The translations under genes and the position numbers were made by a program. Below are positions 39,147-48,241 of a stretch of 64,000 nucleotides of DNA, in pieces. Source of the stretch: Streptomyces viridochromogenes (GTDB lineage Bacteria; Actinomycetota; Actinomycetes; Streptomycetales; Streptomycetaceae); assembly GCF_001270495.1 (NCBI RefSeq), contig NZ_LGUR01000200.1, forward strand, positions 62,001-126,000, given 5' to 3'. Every line of letters starts with the position of its first letter. Positions within the stretch are counted from its first letter, which is position 1. Under the pieces are notes generated by a model. The model was given only the letters and a program-made list of their open reading frames with translations. It ran no database searches and was not told the DNA's origin.

Positions 39147-39497
39147 TCAGGCCCGGTTGAGGCGGGCGGCAATTCCGTGCCCCAGGAGCAGGTAAAGGGC
39201 GGCCGGGAGGCCGTAATTGAGGATTACGCGTAGACCTTCCGTGTCCATCGTGAAAATGTCCTGTGCCCATCCACCGAGCCAGTTCGCCGCGCCGTGCACG
39301 AACTCCACGAACACGTTCGCCTGGTTCGCGTCGAGCAGGTACAACACGATCCAGAGGCCGAGCAGACCGGCCGAGACGTCGGCGATCGTGCAGATGGTGA
39401 GGGCGGCTCTCCGGCCTGCGTCCTGGTTGCGCCGGGAGCGGTCGGGGCCCATGGGCTGGTCGTACGGCTGGTATCCGGATACCGGGTCGGTGTTCAC
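39147..39497 (-). CDS. Small conserved membrane protein
   Basis: The 116-residue protein has a polar N-terminus (residues 1-30) with YQPYDQPMG and a first hydrophobic helix (about 31-56). An amphipathic segment VEFVHGAANWLGGWAQDIF follows, then a second helix (about 90-112) ending in basic residues. Similar proteins with the central DANQAN...FTMDTEGLRV pattern are, as far as I recall, widespread in Streptomyces and unnamed. It probably forms a two-gene unit with the small protein after it. Confidence 0.7.
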   Translation of the reverse strand: MNTDPVSGYQPYDQPMGPDRSRRNQDAGRRAALTICTIADVSAGLLGLWIVLYLLDANQANVFVEFVHGAANWLGGWAQDIFTMDTEGLRVILNYGLPAALYLLLGHGIAARLNRA

Positions 39498-39537
39498 GAG
39501 AAATCCGATCTGACGCGTGGCTGGGCGGGCTGGTTCG

Positions 39538-39556
39538 GACTGAGTCGGACTCAGTC
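39538..39556. promoter_or_regulatory. Palindrome upstream of the small membrane protein gene
   Basis: GACTGAGT and ACTCAGTC form a perfect 8-bp inverted repeat around CGG, 41 bases upstream of the 39497 start. It could be an operator or the terminator of the ATP-binding protein gene that ends at 39769. The remaining 270-base gap shows no gene. Confidence 0.4.
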
Positions 39557-39768
39557 GGGCCGGGTCGGATTTGTTATCCCCCGAGGAGCCGAATATGGGC
39601 TCTGGGGGGCGACCCGCTTCTTCCTTTACCTAGTCCTGCGCCACGCTCTCGCGACCGTGTTACACCGGCGGCCGGGTTGCCCAAAATATGGCGGCCTGTT
39701 CGGGCACTTGCCCAAATGTTCGCCCCCTGCGGCACATTTGCGGATGCAGTGCCGTGGTGGATGCCGGG

Positions 39769-40344
39769 TCAGTCCTGCCGGTCGGTTCGGAGCATCGCCC
39801 AGACCGTTTTGCCCGCGGGCTGGCATCGGGTCCAGCCCCAGTGCTCGGACAGGGCGTCGATGATGCGCAGCCCGCGCCCGTGCTCGTCGAAGGGGTCGCT
39901 GGTGTGCGGGTAGACCGGGAGGTTGTCGCTCGGGTCGGCGACCGCGCAGACGAGGTGGGCCGGGCGGCGGAGGCTGAGCTTCAGCCAGATCTCGGCCTCG
40001 ACGCCGGACGAGGGGCGGGCCGTGGAGTGCGATGCGGCGTGCGGTGCGGCGTGCAGCACCGCGTTGGCCAGCAGTTCGGCGACCACCGTGAGGGCGTCCG
40101 CGCCGCAGTGGTCCAACGACCAGTCGGCAAGGGTGCGACGGACGAAGTCGCGGGCCTGGCCGCAGCCCTGTTCGGCGCCGACGAGGCGCAGGGCGGCGGA
40201 GCGGGGCGAGGTGCGTGGGGGTTCGGGCCTGGTGAGCCGGGCTCGGGCCGGGGCGCCGGGGTGTGCTCCGGGCGGCCCTGCCAACCCCGCGGGGGACGCA
40301 GCGCTGCCGGGCAGTCGGAGCCCTTCGTACGCAGGTAAGGACAC
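39769..40344 (-). CDS. ATP-binding regulator (anti-sigma/HATPase_c type) with TTA codon
   Basis: This GHKL-type ATP-binding protein is of the RsbW/SpoIIAB-like kind that is abundant in Streptomyces. N-box residues are visible in VVAELLANAVLHA, and the G-box in DEHGRGLRIIDAL. The rest of the fold ends in GKTVWAMLRT. The GTG at 40344 (191 residues) is chosen for its GGGAG five bases upstream; the frame is open 70 codons further. The third codon is TTA, the codon read only by bldA tRNA, so its translation should wait for development. It is divergent from a DUF397 gene and near an XRE-DUF5753 gene, a standard regulatory set. Confidence 0.85.
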   Translation of the reverse strand: MSLPAYEGLRLPGSAASPAGLAGPPGAHPGAPARARLTRPEPPRTSPRSAALRLVGAEQGCGQARDFVRRTLADWSLDHCGADALTVVAELLANAVLHAAPHAASHSTARPSSGVEAEIWLKLSLRRPAHLVCAVADPSDNLPVYPHTSDPFDEHGRGLRIIDALSEHWGWTRCQPAGKTVWAMLRTDRQD

Positions 40345-40541
40345 AACGTCTCCCTGATACACGGTCAAGGCGAGGCGTCCGCACTGCCGTTGACGCCGCG
40401 GACTATTATCCACGCCGACGGCGCCTCCGTGCAATTTCACGGGAAATTGCGCGAGCGGTGTCGACGGAGAGCACGTGGTGCGGTCCGGGCCCGGAGGGCG
40501 TCGGGGCGCACGCGTGGCGGAACGTGAGCAAGGAGAGTGCA

Positions 40542-40772
40542 GTGCCAACAGCACCGAACGGCGTACCGGCGAGCTCGTTGGGCGTCCGCTGGATCAAGAG
40601 CCGGCACAGCAATGCCGAGGGCAACTGCGTCGAGGTGGCCTCCCTGGGCGACGGCAGCATCGCGATGCGCAACTCCCGCGACCCCGACGGGCCGGCCCTC
40701 GTGTACACCCCGGCCGAGATCACCGCGTTCCTGGCGGGGGCGAAGGAGGGGGAGTTCGACCATCTCGTCTGA
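40542..40772 (+). CDS. DUF397 domain protein
   Basis: The 76-residue protein is mostly one DUF397 domain: WIKSRHSNAEGNCVEVASLGDG, then RNSRDPDGPALVYTPAEITAFL. The GTG start at 40542 has AAGGAG six bases upstream. Small DUF397 proteins pair with XRE-DUF5753 regulators, and one lies 188 bases downstream on the same strand. The pair is thought to act like a sequestered DNA-binding regulator and its partner. The intergenic region 40345-40541 separates it from the divergent ATP-binding protein gene and must carry both promoters. Confidence 0.9.
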   Translation: MPTAPNGVPASSLGVRWIKSRHSNAEGNCVEVASLGDGSIAMRNSRDPDGPALVYTPAEITAFLAGAKEGEFDHLV

Positions 40773-40959
40773 ACCGGTTCGACCACCTCGTCCCACCTTC
40801 GGGTGAGACGGGTCCTCCGCCCGGGAACGGAAGGCCGGCGGGGAGCGAAACGCCGTCACGAAGCGGAAGTTGAGCTCCCCACTTCTCGCCGTTCCGGCGG
40901 CGCGAGGCGGCGGGATGCGATAATGCTGTCTGTCGTATGCCGGTCTACGGGGAGTCAGG

Positions 40960-41877
40960 ATGTCCGCCGAGTCACCTCGCATCTCCCGCCTCGAGCCGTA
41001 TCTGAACCGGACCGAACCCGCGCCGACCCTGCTGAAGATGCTGGTCGGCGTCCAGCTGGCGGGTATCCGCGAGGACGCGGGCCTCTCCCAGGACCAGGCG
41101 GCGCGTGCCGTGGGGTTCAGCCCGGCGAAGCTGTCGCGCATCGAGGCGGGCAAGGGCCGTCGGCCGCCCACGGAGGCCGACATCCGCGCCCTGCTGGAGA
41201 AGTACGGGGCCGCGGAGTACGAGGCCTCGGTGCTGCTCCAGTTGCTGCGGCGCGCCGGTGAGCCCGGTTGGTGGCAGCGCTATGACAAGCGGCTGATGCC
41301 GGAGTGGTTCGACCGGCTGGTCGGGCTGCAGGAGGCGGCCACGGCCATCCGTACCTTTGAACTCCAGTACATTCCCGGCCTGTTGCAGACCGAGGACTAC
41401 ACCCGGGCCGTCGTGGAGCGCGGGCTGCCGACGGCGCCGGGACGTGAGGTGCAGCGGCGCGTGGAGCTGCGGATGCGCCGACGGGAGCTGCTGCACCGGC
41501 CGGAGGCGCCGCAGCTGTGGGCGATCGTCGACGAGTCGGTGCTGCTGCGTGTCCTGGGCAGCCGTGAGGTGATGCGGGCGCAGCTGGAGCATCTCGTGGA
41601 GATGGCCCAGCGGCCCCATGTGACCGTCCAGATCGTGCCTCTGGACGTGACCAACGCTTCCGCGCCCGCGATGCCGATCACCTATCTCCGGTTCGGCGGC
41701 GCCGATCTGCCCGACATCGTCTATCTGGAGCACATCAAGAGCGCGGCCTTCCTGGAGGACCGCGACGAGACCGAGGAGTACCGCCTCGCCCTGGACCGTC
41801 TGGGCGACGAGGCGCTCAACCCGCGCGAGTCCCTGGTGCGGCTGCGCGAGACGGCGGAGCGGTACTCCCCGAGGTGA
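40960..41877 (+). CDS. XRE-family regulator with DUF5753 domain
   Basis: The 305-residue DNA-binding regulator has a helix-turn-helix (about residues 28-85: LAGIREDAGLSQDQAARAVG, then FSPAKLSRIEAG) and a C-terminal DUF5753 (Scr1-type) sensor domain from about residue 105, with LQYIPGLLQTEDYTRAV and the acidic end. This architecture is typical of Streptomyces developmental and antibiotic regulators of the WhiJ kind. It follows the DUF397 gene and is convergent with the methyltransferase gene, 26 bases away. It could influence the nearby biosynthetic operon, but the sequence gives no proof. Confidence 0.92.
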   Translation: MSAESPRISRLEPYLNRTEPAPTLLKMLVGVQLAGIREDAGLSQDQAARAVGFSPAKLSRIEAGKGRRPPTEADIRALLEKYGAAEYEASVLLQLLRRAGEPGWWQRYDKRLMPEWFDRLVGLQEAATAIRTFELQYIPGLLQTEDYTRAVVERGLPTAPGREVQRRVELRMRRRELLHRPEAPQLWAIVDESVLLRVLGSREVMRAQLEHLVEMAQRPHVTVQIVPLDVTNASAPAMPITYLRFGGADLPDIVYLEHIKSAAFLEDRDETEEYRLALDRLGDEALNPRESLVRLRETAERYSPR

Positions 41878-41903
41878 GACTCCCTGGGCCGTGTCCGCAC
41901 GGC

Positions 41904-42722
41904 CTAGCGGAGTCGGCCCACGCCGCCGAACTCGATCCACTCCTGGGTGAGCTGGCGCGGTGCCACCTCGGTGTCGGGGCGCCAGGTGGAGACCTCCACC
42001 AGACCGGGTTCGAGGATCTCCAGAGCCTCGAAGAACTCCGCCACGTCCTTCGGCTCGCGCACCCGGCCCCAGTGCCCCTGGGTCGCCTGGTCCATGAAGT
42101 CGGTGACGAACTTGCGGACCTCGGCGTCCTCGCTGACCAGCTGGCACATCACCATGTAGCTGCCGGGCGCGAGCCGTTCGCGCACCCGGCGGGCCACGGC
42201 GAGCGGGCCGTCGGTGTCGCTGTCCGGGATGCAGTGGAACACCGAGTTGAACAGCACGGCCACCGGCTGCGAGAAGTCGATCAGGCGCTGGGTGTCGGCG
42301 TGGGCGAAGATGGCGTCGGTCTCGCGCATGTCGGCGTGGATGACGGCCGTGTTCTCGTTCTGCTCCAGCAGGGCGCGGCCGTGGACCAGGACCATCGGGT
42401 CGTTGTCGACGTAGACCACGCGCGAGGACGGGTCGACGGCCTGCGCGACCTGGTGGACGTTGTTCTGGGTGGGCAGGCCTGAACCGTGGTCGAGGAACTG
42501 CCGGATGCCGTAGTCCTCGGCCAGCGTCCGCACCACCCGCTGCAGGAAGCGGCGGTTGTTCAGCGCGAGGGCGCGGGTGCTGGGGACGACCTTGTCCAGC
42601 TCCTCGCAGGCGGCTCGGTCGGAGGCGTAGTTGTCCTTGCCGCCGAGATAGTAGTCGTACATGCGCGCGGCCGTCGGAATCGTGGCATCGATCGACGTGG
42701 ACAGCTGCTTTCCAGGCTCCAT
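41904..42722 (-). CDS. SAM-dependent methyltransferase (DUF574/Methyltransf_19 type)
   Basis: The 272-residue protein belongs to the actinobacterial SAV2177-like family. It begins with the characteristic IPTAARMYDYYLGGKDNYASDR and continues with the SAM-binding region FLDHGSGLPT and VYVDNDPMVLVHGRALL. The substrates are unknown; in Streptomyces these genes often accompany XRE-DUF5753 regulators, as here. It is divergent from the MFS exporter gene (224-base gap), so it is probably outside the biosynthetic operon. Confidence 0.9.
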   Translation of the reverse strand: MEPGKQLSTSIDATIPTAARMYDYYLGGKDNYASDRAACEELDKVVPSTRALALNNRRFLQRVVRTLAEDYGIRQFLDHGSGLPTQNNVHQVAQAVDPSSRVVYVDNDPMVLVHGRALLEQNENTAVIHADMRETDAIFAHADTQRLIDFSQPVAVLFNSVFHCIPDSDTDGPLAVARRVRERLAPGSYMVMCQLVSEDAEVRKFVTDFMDQATQGHWGRVREPKDVAEFFEALEILEPGLVEVSTWRPDTEVAPRQLTQEWIEFGGVGRLR

Positions 42723-42946
42723 CGTTTCCCCCAGTCACAGGGCCGGCCGAGGAGATCACCTCGCCGACAACACATCCTAGGGAGGCGGCAGTTGCTCCGG
42801 CCAGTCCATCGGTCAACCGCCGGGTCGACAACCACTCCGGTGGGGTCCGTGCCGCTTCCGGGACGCCTTTCATGATCAGGGCTGCGCCGCGCGCGACTTC
42901 GAACTAAGGTTCCTGTCTGAAAGCCACATTCGACGGGGGTACGCAC

Positions 42947-44437
42947 GTGGCCGATTCAGCGCGCTCGCCGGACGACACCGCGCAGGACGGGGGGACGGCC
43001 GGCCGGTTCAGCGGCATGGGTCCTTTCATGCTCGTCTGGAGCGGGCAGGCGATCTCCCTCGTGGGCAATTCCGTCCTGCGCTTCGCCTTCGTCTTCGAGA
43101 CCTGGTCGGCCACCGGCCGGGCCACCGCGCTGACCACCCTCTCGCTGTGCGCGCTTCTCCCCCAGGTGCTGCTCAGCCCGCTCGCCGGGGCCTTCGTCGA
43201 CCGGATCAGGAGACGTACGGCGCTGCAACTCGCGGACGGTTGCGGGCTGCTGATCGTGGCGCTGCTCGGCGTCCTGCACTTCACGGGCGGACTGCACACC
43301 TGGGAGGTCTACGCGGCCGTCATGCTGCTCGGCTCCGCCGCCGCCTTCCAGTTCCCGGCGCTGGGCGCCGCCGTGCCGTTGCTGGTGGACAAGGGGCAGC
43401 TCCAGCGGGCCAACAGTCTGCTGGCCAGCGCCAAGAGCACGGCGGATGTCGGCGGGCCCGCGCTGGGCGGGCTCCTGGTGGCGTTCTCCGGGCTCGGTTT
43501 CATCCTGGTCGCCGACCTGGTGAGCTTCGCCCTCGCGCTGGCCGCCGTCCGGGTCGTACGGATGCGGGGGGACACCGGTCCCGCGAAGAAGGCGGCGGGT
43601 GGGCCGCGCAAGAAACTCACCGCCGAGGCCGTGGAGGGGATGCGGTTCCTCTTCCGGTATCCGAGCCTGCGCGATCTGATGCTGGCCTTCTGCGTGGTCA
43701 ACCTGGTCATGGTCTTCGGCTTCGCCGCCGTACAGCCCATGGTGCTGGCCCGGTCCGGCGGCGAGACCGCGGCGCTGGCGAGCGTCAACACGGCCATCGG
43801 GGTGGGCGGGATCGCGGGCGGGCTGTTGATGGCGGCGTGGAGCGGGCCGAGGAACCGGGCACGGGGCATGCTGCTCGGGATCATCGGCATGTGTCTGTCC
43901 GCCCAGGTGGCGATGGCGCTCGCGGGTGGCGTGGTCGGCTGGTGCGCGGCCATTCTGGTGGGCGCCGCGCTGATGCCGATGATCAACGGCGTGATGCAGG
44001 CGATCGTGCAGACCAAGGTGCCGCAGGAGTGGCACGGGCGGGTCTTCGGCGCCGTGATGTTCCTGTCGCAGATCTCCGTCCCGCTGGCGACCGCGGTCTC
44101 CGGGCCGCTCGCCGACCATGTCTTCGAACCGCAGGCCGCGGACGGCGCCGGGATCTTCGTGGTGCTGGGGCCGCTGGTGGGCGACGGACCGGGCAGCGGC
44201 ATGGCCGCCATGCTGCTGCTCGCCGGCCTCTGCGGCATCGCCGTCGGGGTGCTGAGCATGACCCGGCGCACGGTGCGGGAGATCGACACGCTGCTGCCCG
44301 ACGCGGCCGGCGACTCCCCCGACGCCACCGACGCCGCCGAAGACTCCGTGCGCCCAGGCGATCCCGAGGCGCCGGAGAACCCTGATGTCCCCGACAACCC
44401 GGAGAACCCGGGGAGCAGAGAACTCGTGGAGGGCTGA
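42947..44437 (+). CDS. MFS exporter (EntS/MFS_3-like)
   Basis: This is a 12-helix major facilitator transporter, 496 residues, with the GAFVDRIRRRT loop after helix 2 and repeated hydrophobic blocks to about residue 440. A long acidic, Pro/Asp-rich tail (about 450-496) follows. The best resemblance is to the MFS_3 group with siderophore and peptide exporters. GTG start at 42947. It is the first gene of the biosynthetic operon, two bases before mbtH, so it most likely exports the product and gives self-resistance. The promoter must lie in 42723-42946; an iron box is not evident there. Confidence 0.88.
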   Translation: MADSARSPDDTAQDGGTAGRFSGMGPFMLVWSGQAISLVGNSVLRFAFVFETWSATGRATALTTLSLCALLPQVLLSPLAGAFVDRIRRRTALQLADGCGLLIVALLGVLHFTGGLHTWEVYAAVMLLGSAAAFQFPALGAAVPLLVDKGQLQRANSLLASAKSTADVGGPALGGLLVAFSGLGFILVADLVSFALALAAVRVVRMRGDTGPAKKAAGGPRKKLTAEAVEGMRFLFRYPSLRDLMLAFCVVNLVMVFGFAAVQPMVLARSGGETAALASVNTAIGVGGIAGGLLMAAWSGPRNRARGMLLGIIGMCLSAQVAMALAGGVVGWCAAILVGAALMPMINGVMQAIVQTKVPQEWHGRVFGAVMFLSQISVPLATAVSGPLADHVFEPQAADGAGIFVVLGPLVGDGPGSGMAAMLLLAGLCGIAVGVLSMTRRTVREIDTLLPDAAGDSPDATDAAEDSVRPGDPEAPENPDVPDNPENPGSRELVEG

Positions 44438-44439
44438 TC

Positions 44440-44646
44440 ATGACCACCAATCCGTTCGAGGACGAGAACGGGACCTATCTCGTGCTCACCAACGCCGAGG
44501 GCCAGTTCTCGCTGTGGCCCGACGGGATCACCGTGCCGGACGGGTGGGACGTGGCGCTGACCGCCGGCAGCCGCGCCGAATGCCTCGCCTTCGTCGAGGC
44601 CCGCTGGACGGACATATGTCCCACCCGCACGGGCGTAGACGCCTGA
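44440..44646 (+). CDS. MbtH-like NRPS chaperone
   Basis: The 68-residue MbtH family protein binds NRPS adenylation domains and makes them soluble and active. It has the family pattern [24 protein letters not shown], then PDGW near residue 33, and the C-terminal WTDICP. The start ATG follows the MFS gene by two bases (GGAGGGCTGATC just before it). The next NRPS gene starts one base after its stop. Its presence suggests that at least one A domain in this operon depends on it. Confidence 0.97.
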   Translation: MTTNPFEDENGTYLVLTNAEGQFSLWPDGITVPDGWDVALTAGSRAECLAFVEARWTDICPTRTGVDA

Positions 44647-44647
44647 G

Positions 44648-47600
44648 ATGGCGATGAGGGGGGCGTTGCACGGTGTACATGAACTCTTCGAGGAACAGGC
44701 TCGGCGGACACCCGCGGCGACCGCGCTGGTGTACGGCGACGAAAGGCTGAACTACGGCGAACTCGACGCCCGCGCGGACCGGTTCGCCGGGCTGCTGCGA
44801 CGGCGCGGCGTGCGGCCGGGGGCCCTGGTGGGCGTCTACCTGGAGCGGTCCGCCGAGATGGTGGTCGCCCTGCTCGGCACGCTGAAGGCCGGGGCCGGCC
44901 ATGTGATGCTCGACCCGGACTTTCCGGCGGAACGGCTGCGCGGGATGGCGGCCGACGCGGGCGTCACCGTGGTGGTGTCCCGGCGCGGCACCCGACAGCC
45001 CGTCGGCGAGGCCGAGTCGGTCGCGGTGGAGGACGCCGAGCGGGCCGAGCCGCTTCCGCGCGGCACGGTGCGGGTACGGCCCCAGGACCCGGCCTGCGTG
45101 ATGTTCACCTCCGGCTCCACCGGCCGTCCCAAGGGCATCGTCGCCTCGCATGCCGCGATCACCGGGACGCTGACCGGGCAGGACTTCGCGTCCTTCGGGG
45201 CCGGTGCGGTGTGGCTGCAGAGCTCCCCGGTGTCCTGGGACGCGTTCGCGATGGAGCTGTGGGGCCCGCTGCTGGGCGGCGGCGTGTGCGTACTGCACCC
45301 GGGGCAGCGCCCCGACCCCGTGGTGATGGCCGACCTGCTGGACCGGCACGCCGTCACCTCCCTGTATCTCTCCGCGTCCCTCTTCGACGTGATCGTCGAC
45401 GAGTACCCGCGGGCCCTGGCCGGGCTGCGCGAACTGATCGTCGGAGGCGAGCCGTTGTCGCCCGCGCACGCGGCCCGCGCCCTGGAGCGCCACCCCGCGC
45501 TGAGGCTGAGCAACGGCTACGGCCCGGTCGAGGGCATGGTCTTCCTGACCGTCCACCGGGTCACCGCGGAGGAGGTGCGGGACGGTGCTCCGGTGCCGAT
45601 CGGCCGCCCGCTGGCCGGCAAACGGCTGCGGGTGCTCGACGAGCGGCTGCGGCCCGTCGCGGACGGCGAGACCGGTGAGCTGTACGCCGCCGGGGCGGGC
45701 GTCGCCCTCGGTTACTGCGGCCGTCCCGAGCTGACCGCCGAACGGTTCGTGGCCGACCCGGACGGGGCCGCCGGTGAGCGGATGTACCGCACCGGTGACC
45801 TGGTGCGGCGCCGGGTGGCGGACGGGGTGCTGGAGTATCTGGGACGGGCCGACGGCCAGGTCAAGATCCGCGGGTTCCGGGTGGAGCCCGGCGAGGTGGA
45901 GACAGTGCTGGCCCGCCATCCGGGTGTCGTCCGGGCCGCCGTCGTGGCCCGTCCCGACGCGGCGGGTGAGAAGCGACTGATCGCGTACGTCGTCCCCCGC
46001 GAGGGACGTCAACCGCGGCCTTCCGAGCGGGAGTTGCGCGAGCACGCCGCTCGTGTGCTGGCCGACTACCTGGTCCCGGCCGCCTTCGTGCTCCTGGACG
46101 CGCTGCCTCTCACCGCCAACGGCAAGCTGGACCGCGCCGCCCTGCCGGAGCCCGGGCCGATCACCGGCTCGCTGGCCTCGGCGGCGGCACGGCAGCCGTC
46201 CGGCCCGGTCGAAGAGGCGCTGTGCGGGCTCTTCTCCGAGGTACTGGGGGTGGCGTCGGTCGGTCCCGAGGACGACTTCTTCGCGCTCGGCGGCAACTCG
46301 CTGATGGTGGCGCGCCTGCTGGGGCGGATCCAGCTGACGCTGGGTGCCCGGGTCGGCGTACGGGCGCTGTTCGAGGGCCGGACACCGGCGGCGCTGGTGC
46401 CCCATGTGGCGGAGGCCGACACGGCGGACGGGGAGAACGCGGCGGCGAAGGGCGACCGGGCCGCGGTTCCCGCGCCTTCGCGGGGCGACGGCGCGCTGCC
46501 CCTCTCGTACGCCCAGCGCCGCCTCTGGTTCCTGGACCGGGTCGACGCGGGGACGGCGTACACCCTGCCGGTGCTGGTGCGGCTGCGCGGCGAGGTCGAC
46601 GCGCGGGCGCTTCGGACCGCGCTCGGGGACGTGGCCGCCCGGCAGACGGCGCTGCGTACCGTCTTCGATGAGCGCGCCGGGGAGCCTGGGCAGCGGGTGC
46701 TGGACGGTGTCGAGGCGCGCCCTGGGCTACGGCAGGTCGAGGTCGATTCGGGTGAGCTGGCGCGAGCCGTCGCCGAAGCCGCCCGGCACCGCTTCGACCT
46801 GGCCGCCGAACTCCCTTTGCACGCCGTGCTGTTCGGCGTCCGGGACCGGCCGGGTGAGCACGCGCTGCTGCTCGTGCTGCACCACATCGCGGGCGACGGC
46901 TGGTCCCTGCCCCCGCTCTTCCGGGACCTGTCGCGTGCCTACGCCGCCCGGGTCGCCGGTTCCGATCCGGGACTGGCCCCGCTGCCCGTCCCGTACGCCG
47001 ACTTCGCCCGCCGTCAGCAGGAGCGGCTCGGCTCGGCGGACGATCCGGGGTCCCTCGCGACCGCCCAACTCGCCTTCTGGCACAAGGCTTTGGCCGATCT
47101 CCCGGTCGGCGGCCCGCTGCTTCCCCGGCGCCCCGAGCGGCCCGCCGTACCGGGCCGGGAGGCCGCCACCGTCGTACGGCGGCTGGACGCGGCCGGGCAC
47201 GCGCGGATCGTCGAGGTGGCGCGGGCGGAGGGGGCGACGCTGTTCATGGCGTTGCACGCAGCCCTCGCCGCCGTGCTGGTGCGGGCCGGAGCGGGTGAGG
47301 ATCTCGCGGTCGGCTCGCCGATCGCGGGGCGGGGGCACGACGGCACGGTCGACGACGTCGTCGGGTTCTTCGTCAACATGCTGGTGCTGCGCACCGACGC
47401 GTCCGGCGATCCGACGGCCCGGCAGTTGCTCGCGCGTACCCGGGAGACGGCACTGGACGCCTTCGCCCACCAGGACGTGCCGTTCGAGGAGGTCGTGGGA
47501 GCCCTCAACCCGGTGCGGCCACCGGGGCGGCAGCCGTTCACCGAGGTGGTGCTGGCGTTGCAGAACAACGCCCGCGCCGAGGTGGACCTGCCCGGTGCCG

Positions 47601-48241
47601 CGTCCGGCGTGGAGCCGTTGCGGACCGGCACGGCGAGGTTCGAGCTGCTGGTCGACGTCACGGACGAGCACGGGCCGTCGGGCGCGCCGGACGGGATGAC
47701 GCTGGTCTTCGAGTACCGGACGTCGTGTCTGGAGCCGGAGTTCGCGGAGTGGCTGGCGGACGCCGTCGTCGAGGCGCTGCGAGCGGCGGCCGCCGATCCG
47801 GACGTGCCGCTGTCCCGGCTTCCGCTGCCCGCACCGCCCCGGCGGGCGGACCCGGCCCTGGACGCGCTCCGCGCCCCCGCACCCCCCGCCGACAGCCCGG
47901 GGCCGGCCCCGGCTGACTCCGCCCTGCGCCGGGAGATCACCGCCGTCTGGTCCGACGTCCTCGGCGTCGAGGGCATCGCCCCGCACGACGACTTCTTCCA
48001 GCTCGGCGGCAACTCCCTGCGCGCGGTACGGGTCGCGGCCCGTCTGACCGGCGCCGGCCGCACGGTGACGGCCGCCCAGCTGTTCACCTCCCCCACGGTC
48101 GCCGCCCTCGCCGCCGAGCTGGAGCGGGCACCGGCCGAGGCGCCCGCCGCCGCGCCCATCGTGCGGCGGCCGCGCGTTCCCCGGCAGCCCGGCCCCGACG
48201 GCCGTACCGACACCAGCCAGAAGGAGGTGCCATGGACCTGA
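44648..48241 (+). CDS. NRPS, domains A-T-C-T
   Basis: The 1197-residue synthetase starts directly with an A domain (about residues 8-510: [11 protein letters not shown] near 155, NGYGPVE near 289, NGKLDR near 490), so it is a loading module. T1 has Ser551 in GGNSL. An LCL-like C domain (about 610-1040) has HHIAGDGWS at 745-751. T2 has Ser1123. No A domain stands between C and T2, so T2 must be charged in trans or by A1. Hand alignment gives specificity residues D-A-M-Y-I-G-G-V-F-K, closest to valine-type codes, with low certainty. A5 has Val where Thr is usual. Its last bases overlap the monooxygenase gene. Confidence 0.93.
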   Translation: MAMRGALHGVHELFEEQARRTPAATALVYGDERLNYGELDARADRFAGLLRRRGVRPGALVGVYLERSAEMVVALLGTLKAGAGHVMLDPDFPAERLRGMAADAGVTVVVSRRGTRQPVGEAESVAVEDAERAEPLPRGTVRVRPQDPACVMFTSGSTGRPKGIVASHAAITGTLTGQDFASFGAGAVWLQSSPVSWDAFAMELWGPLLGGGVCVLHPGQRPDPVVMADLLDRHAVTSLYLSASLFDVIVDEYPRALAGLRELIVGGEPLSPAHAARALERHPALRLSNGYGPVEGMVFLTVHRVTAEEVRDGAPVPIGRPLAGKRLRVLDERLRPVADGETGELYAAGAGVALGYCGRPELTAERFVADPDGAAGERMYRTGDLVRRRVADGVLEYLGRADGQVKIRGFRVEPGEVETVLARHPGVVRAAVVARPDAAGEKRLIAYVVPREGRQPRPSERELREHAARVLADYLVPAAFVLLDALPLTANGKLDRAALPEPGPITGSLASAAARQPSGPVEEALCGLFSEVLGVASVGPEDDFFALGGNSLMVARLLGRIQLTLGARVGVRALFEGRTPAALVPHVAEADTADGENAAAKGDRAAVPAPSRGDGALPLSYAQRRLWFLDRVDAGTAYTLPVLVRLRGEVDARALRTALGDVAARQTALRTVFDERAGEPGQRVLDGVEARPGLRQVEVDSGELARAVAEAARHRFDLAAELPLHAVLFGVRDRPGEHALLLVLHHIAGDGWSLPPLFRDLSRAYAARVAGSDPGLAPLPVPYADFARRQQERLGSADDPGSLATAQLAFWHKALADLPVGGPLLPRRPERPAVPGREAATVVRRLDAAGHARIVEVARAEGATLFMALHAALAAVLVRAGAGEDLAVGSPIAGRGHDGTVDDVVGFFVNMLVLRTDASGDPTARQLLARTRETALDAFAHQDVPFEEVVGALNPVRPPGRQPFTEVVLALQNNARAEVDLPGAASGVEPLRTGTARFELLVDVTDEHGPSGAPDGMTLVFEYRTSCLEPEFAEWLADAVVEALRAAAADPDVPLSRLPLPAPPRRADPALDALRAPAPPADSPGPAPADSALRREITAVWSDVLGVEGIAPHDDFFQLGGNSLRAVRVAARLTGAGRTVTAAQLFTSPTVAALAAELERAPAEAPAAAPIVRRPRVPRQPGPDGRTDTSQKEVPWT

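Noticed and set aside
42900..42930. Possible iron box before the MFS gene (AACTAAGGTTCC)
   Set aside because: Only a weak half-site resemblance to the DmdR/IdeR consensus, with no symmetric second half.
44648..46150. Firm substrate prediction for the A domains
   Set aside because: The specificity residues were aligned by hand. Two codes look valine-like and two match nothing I know, so no product is claimed.
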